Both the position numbers and the translations under genes were made by a program. A stretch of 64,000 nt of DNA, from positions 360,695-424,694 of the forward strand of contig NZ_KQ948433.1 in assembly GCF_001514065.1 (NCBI RefSeq), in the 5' to 3' direction. This DNA is from Streptomyces antibioticus (GTDB lineage Bacteria; Actinomycetota; Actinomycetes; Streptomycetales; Streptomycetaceae). This document shows positions 60,999-64,000 of the stretch, one piece after another. How positions within the stretch are numbered: position 1 is the stretch's first letter; each line of letters begins with the position of its first letter. Below the pieces are notes generated by a model. The model did not search any database. It had not been told where the DNA came from and was given only the letters and a program-made list of their open reading frames with translations.

Positions 60999-63527
60999 TT
61001 ACCAGCGCATCCCCAACGCGGTGAGGGCTTCGCGTCGTTCGGTGCTGAGCTTGTCGGCGCGCCTTCGGGCGTTCGAGATGAACGACCCCAAGCCCACAGG
61101 TTCCCCAGCAACGTCTTCCCGGTGGTGACGACCTACCCGAAGGTGACCTTCACGGGCGTGGAACTGGCGGGCGGCGGTCATGTTCCGCTCCCACAGTTCA
61201 TCCTGGGACCTGCGTACCGGCCGTACCTCGGGTCCTGCGGCGTCGGGGTCCACCCCGAGGCTTTCCAGGAGGTATTGCTGCGCCGGGGCCAGCTTGTCCC
61301 ACCCGGCGACTTGTCCCGCGATCCACACGGCCAGGTCCTCGCCCTGCACCACCAGCTCACCCGCCTTGGCAGGCAGTACGCCTCCGGCCTGGACGTGCCG
61401 GAGCAGCAACCTGAGACAGCGTGCCCAGCTGATCTCCCACTCCGGGGCCCACCCGGGATCGATCGCTTCCAGCGCCTCCATACGGGCCTGTGACAGCTCT
61501 CCGGCATACGAGACGCCGGTTTCCCCGGCCGCGCGGCGTGCGGCGTTCTCACGCGCCTTCTTAGCCCCCGCCCGCTGATTTTTGAGCCAGGCCCCCAGTG
61601 CATGGCCGTCCCAGACCACGGAGTTGCCAGGCAACAGGTGGTGGTGCACTGCGGCGTAGTCGCGGGCGACGGCGAGGCCGGCCTCCCATGCGGAGGCGTG
61701 CACGGACCAGACCATGCCCAGGTTCTCCAGCTCGTTGACACGCGCGGCGTCCAGGGTCCCGGCCGCGTAGTAGCGCCGCTGATCTGCCACCCATACCCCC
61801 AGCGGATGGGAACCGAGACCACCAGGCCAGTCCTCAGGGGTGACGTACGTGTACGGCACGCGCAGCTCGCCGTTGCCGGTCTCGCGCAGCCACCGTGTGG
61901 CGGCCTGGATGCCGCGCCGCCAGTACGCCTTTTCGGGGTCGATGACGCGCAGCCGCACGAACTGGGTGAGGGCGGCTGGGTCGCGTTCTTCGGTGAACCG
62001 CAGCACTCCCGCTGCCGCGGCACCCACCGGCGGAACGAGATCCGCCTCCTGGCCGTCCTCCCCGTCAGCGTCCCGCGCCAGGCCCTCGCCGTCGACGTCG
62101 ACGTCTTCGTAGCGCCAACTGCTGTTGCGCACACGGGGATCGGCGAGAGCCTCGATCGTCTCCGCATCATGCGCCCGCAGGGCTCCGAGGACCTTACTGA
62201 GGGTGTCATAAGCATTCGAAGTGAGCAGTTCATCCGGGTCTTCGTCCGGCCCGAGGAATACCGGAACGATCAGTGTGGCCAGTTTTCCGCGTCCCGGATG
62301 CAGTCGCAGGGCACGCCCTACCATCTGCACGATATCCACCATCGAACCGCGCGCGTCCGCGAAAAGCACCGCGTCACACTCGGCGGTATCGACGCCTTCA
62401 CCCAAAACGCGAACCGATGAAAGCACCCGCAATTCAGCCCGCACATCCCGGCCCTCAAATTCCGGTCCTCCGAGGAAATCTGAGGCGAATTCATCGAGCA
62501 CCTGACGGCGGTGTCCCGGAGTGTGGTCGCCGTAGAGCCAGTCGGCCCAGACCTGGTCTGCGGGCGGGTAGTTTTCGGGGTCGTCCTCGGCGAGCCGGCG
62601 GGCCGTCACCGGTACCGCGGCCGCCATCGCCTCCGCCTCAGCCACCCGGCTATGGAACGACAGCACCCGCCGGAACCGCTCCTCGACCGCGGCTCGCATC
62701 AACCCGGTCTGCACGGCGGCCAGGCGCGCTCCGCGTACGGCGTCTGATCCGGTGTCATCGCTGGTCATTGCGGTGTACAGGTCCGGGTCGCGGATGTCGA
62801 GGCACAGCACCTGGTAGGGGGCGACGATGCCTCGCCCGATCGCCTCCGACAACGACAGCTTGTACGCCACCGGCCCGAACACCGGCGAGCCGTCCTCCAT
62901 CGACGCCACCAGTCGAGGCCGTTCACCCTCCGCCTCCCACACCCGGGGAGTGGCGGTCATGTACAGCCGCCGCTCGGCAGGCAGTTGCGCCTGGTCGTGC
63001 ACGGCGGCCCATGGCTTGAGGCCGTCCCCGCTGGTCCGGTGCGCCTCGTCCACGACCATCAGGCTCCACACCCCCAGCCCCGCCGCGTGTGCACGCTGGA
63101 GGATGCGCAGGCCCACTGATGCGTAGGTCGCGAAGACCGTCACGGTCTCCAACCCCTCCACCCACGCCACCAGCTCGTCAGGGTCGGTCGTGCAGGGCAA
63201 GCCTTGGCTCTCCTCGGCTCGCAGGGAGCAGACGCCGATCATCGCCCCGGTCCGGCCCGCCCGACGCCAGGCGCCGGCCATCTGCGTCAGCAGGTCCAAC
63301 GTGGGCACAACCACCAGCACTCGGCGAGCGGAAAGGCGACGCGCAGACTCCGCACCGATCAGGCTCTTTCCGGATCCGGTAGCGGCGATTACCTGCGTGC
63401 GCAGTCCCTCGGGTGGAATGTGGCCACCGGCCGGAGTGCCGAGAATGCGAACGACGCTATCGACGGCCTCAGCCTGATGCGGACGCAATTCCATCTGAGC
63501 CACAATTCCTCGCATTCTCGTGTCCAT
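60999..63527 (-). CDS. telomere-proximal superfamily 2 helicase with helicase-associated domains (TtrA-like)
   Basis: 842 residues. SF2 motifs: Q-like LRPHQAEAV, motif I IAATGSGKS, motif II VVDEAHR, motif III MTATPRVW, motif V VLGEGVD, motif VI DIVQMVGRALRLHPG. The C-terminal half has repeated helicase-associated units (HPLGVWVADQRRYYAAG, LGAWLKNQRA, GLGSFISNARRRADKL). Start uncertain: ATG 63527 lacks a ribosome site, ATG 63494 (MELRPHQ) has GAGGA 11 bases upstream. The gene opens about 300 bases from the telomere and reads inward, the position of TtrA-type helicases at Streptomyces chromosome and linear-plasmid ends, which take part in conjugal transfer or end maintenance. Confidence 0.9.
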   Translation of the reverse strand: MDTRMRGIVAQMELRPHQAEAVDSVVRILGTPAGGHIPPEGLRTQVIAATGSGKSLIGAESARRLSARRVLVVVPTLDLLTQMAGAWRRAGRTGAMIGVCSLRAEESQGLPCTTDPDELVAWVEGLETVTVFATYASVGLRILQRAHAAGLGVWSLMVVDEAHRTSGDGLKPWAAVHDQAQLPAERRLYMTATPRVWEAEGERPRLVASMEDGSPVFGPVAYKLSLSEAIGRGIVAPYQVLCLDIRDPDLYTAMTSDDTGSDAVRGARLAAVQTGLMRAAVEERFRRVLSFHSRVAEAEAMAAAVPVTARRLAEDDPENYPPADQVWADWLYGDHTPGHRRQVLDEFASDFLGGPEFEGRDVRAELRVLSSVRVLGEGVDTAECDAVLFADARGSMVDIVQMVGRALRLHPGRGKLATLIVPVFLGPDEDPDELLTSNAYDTLSKVLGALRAHDAETIEALADPRVRNSSWRYEDVDVDGEGLARDADGEDGQEADLVPPVGAAAAGVLRFTEERDPAALTQFVRLRVIDPEKAYWRRGIQAATRWLRETGNGELRVPYTYVTPEDWPGGLGSHPLGVWVADQRRYYAAGTLDAARVNELENLGMVWSVHASAWEAGLAVARDYAAVHHHLLPGNSVVWDGHALGAWLKNQRAGAKKARENAARRAAGETGVSYAGELSQARMEALEAIDPGWAPEWEISWARCLRLLLRHVQAGGVLPAKAGELVVQGEDLAVWIAGQVAGWDKLAPAQQYLLESLGVDPDAAGPEVRPVRRSQDELWERNMTAARQFHAREGHLRVGRHHREDVAGEPVGLGSFISNARRRADKLSTERREALTALGMRW

Positions 63528-63804
63528 TTAGAGGGAATCCTGTCTCAGTCCAGATTCCATCCGAGTTCCAAAATGACGCCTCACTCGCGTGAGTGGTCCG
63601 CGCGGTGAGGTACTCTGTCATCATCCCAGACTCAAGCTGACGGTAAGAGTGACACATCAGATCTCTTCGGAAGTGACCGGAAGTGGTCGGGGGTGGCCGA
63701 TTACGGTTCAGGGGTGAGGGTTTGAAGGAGCGTCAGACCGGCGTCCCGCAAAGATGGTTGACGCTGCGCCACGAGCGGCACCCCTCTCAATAGCTGCCGC
63801 TTTT
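63528..63804. other. subtelomeric spacer
   Basis: No gene. Contains a loose inverted repeat AGCGTCA (63729-63735) / TGACGCT (63759-63765), CACTC-N4-GAGTG near 63587, and short GGAAGTG/GGGGTG repeats (63670-63720). Includes the helicase promoter. Confidence 0.6.
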
Positions 63805-64000
63805 CTGACAGGCCCGGAGGGCATGTCAGGTTCCGTACGGGACTGCGGAGCAGGCCGGTACGGAACAGTCCCGGCCGAAGGCCGGGACCCCGGGATCACG
63901 GAGTGATCCCGGCAGGCGGAACGGAGTTCCGCCCCTCCCGCGCGTAGCGCGGGAACCGCCGCGTAGCGGCGGCGCGTCGTGTCTGCGGAGCAGACCGCGC
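63805..64000 (+). other. linear-replicon telomere: eight successive C-GNA-G hairpins
   Basis: Palindromes, all with a three-base loop: 63812-63822 (GCCC-GGA-GGGC, extended to 63805-63829), 63843-63853 (CTGC-GGA-GCAG inside an outer 9-bp arm pair 63830-63838/63858-63866), 63868-63888 (loop GAA), 63890-63912 (GGA), 63915-63933 (GGA), 63936-63954 (GTA), 63956-63972 (GTA), 63981-63995 (GGA). The given strand is the 3' strand at a right end, where Streptomyces telomeres have a foldable 3' overhang. The archetypal CCCGCGGAGCGGG end sequence is not seen, so the type may differ or a few terminal bases may be missing. Confidence 0.88.

Overview
The window is high-GC actinobacterial DNA. Codon use, GTG/TTG starts, ATGA-type gene overlaps and families such as EboA, the NphB-like prenyltransferase, SigE-type sigma factors, ANTAR/STAS proteins and FxsT-like TIR-STAND proteins point to a Streptomyces. 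The last 200 bases are packed with short palindromes, every one closed by a C-GNA-G triloop, which is the signature of a Streptomyces telomere. The right edge is therefore at or very near the end of a linear chromosome or linear plasmid, and the window is one terminal arm of about 64 kb.

Layout. 0.07-0.66 kb: a sigma-region-4-like protein. 0.75-7.9 kb: a seven-gene, fully overlapping minus-strand operon of the ebo type, in which a myo-inositol-phosphate synthase takes the place of the usual EboD cyclase. 8.0-9.2 kb: a secreted ScyD/ScyE-like propeller protein with its own terminator. 9.6-10.3 kb: a hemerythrin. 10.4-17.4 kb: cytochrome bd oxidase operon cydABDC with a divergent LysR regulator. 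17.6-19.0 kb: a [2Fe-2S] ferredoxin and an NphB-like aromatic prenyltransferase. 19.0-20.7 kb: two GtrA paralogues flanking a TetR gene. 20.9-22.2 kb: a CMD-fold protein lacking its active-site residues and a degenerate Fic/RHH toxin-antitoxin pair. 22.4-23.6 kb: two overlapping winged-helix genes with an upstream array of seven imperfect palindromes at 21-22 bp spacing (iteron-like). 23.6-27 kb: gene-poor, with an IS630 remnant, an alpha/beta hydrolase and a tRNA-Trp. 27.3-28.4 kb: ECF sigma module. 28.4-33.5 kb: TetR, SRPBCC, amine oxidase and a divergent MMPL transporter. 33.8-40.5 kb: a decayed glycan-binding gene, membrane proteins, an ABC exporter and a NarL-type two-component system whose promoters share a CACCCGGCGGGG element.

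40.7-64 kb is accessory arm DNA rich in conflict-type genes: an AbiEii-like nucleotidyltransferase pair, a large pentapeptide-repeat membrane protein, a RelE/ParE-like pair, and a lower-GC island with a CoiA-like nuclease and two convergent proteins carrying HEPN-type R-x(4-6)-H motifs. Next come STAS and ANTAR regulators, a membrane-anchored HTH protein, a Crp-like regulator behind a long structured leader with several mini-ORFs, a TIR-NB-ARC-TPR protein with nearly identical TPR units, a telomere-proximal helicase and the telomere.

The best candidates for something undescribed are the conflict genes at 46.6-50.9 kb and 56.2-61 kb, the iteron-like array with its two winged-helix proteins, and the variant ebo operon. 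No rRNA, CRISPR array, complete insertion sequence or integrase was found.
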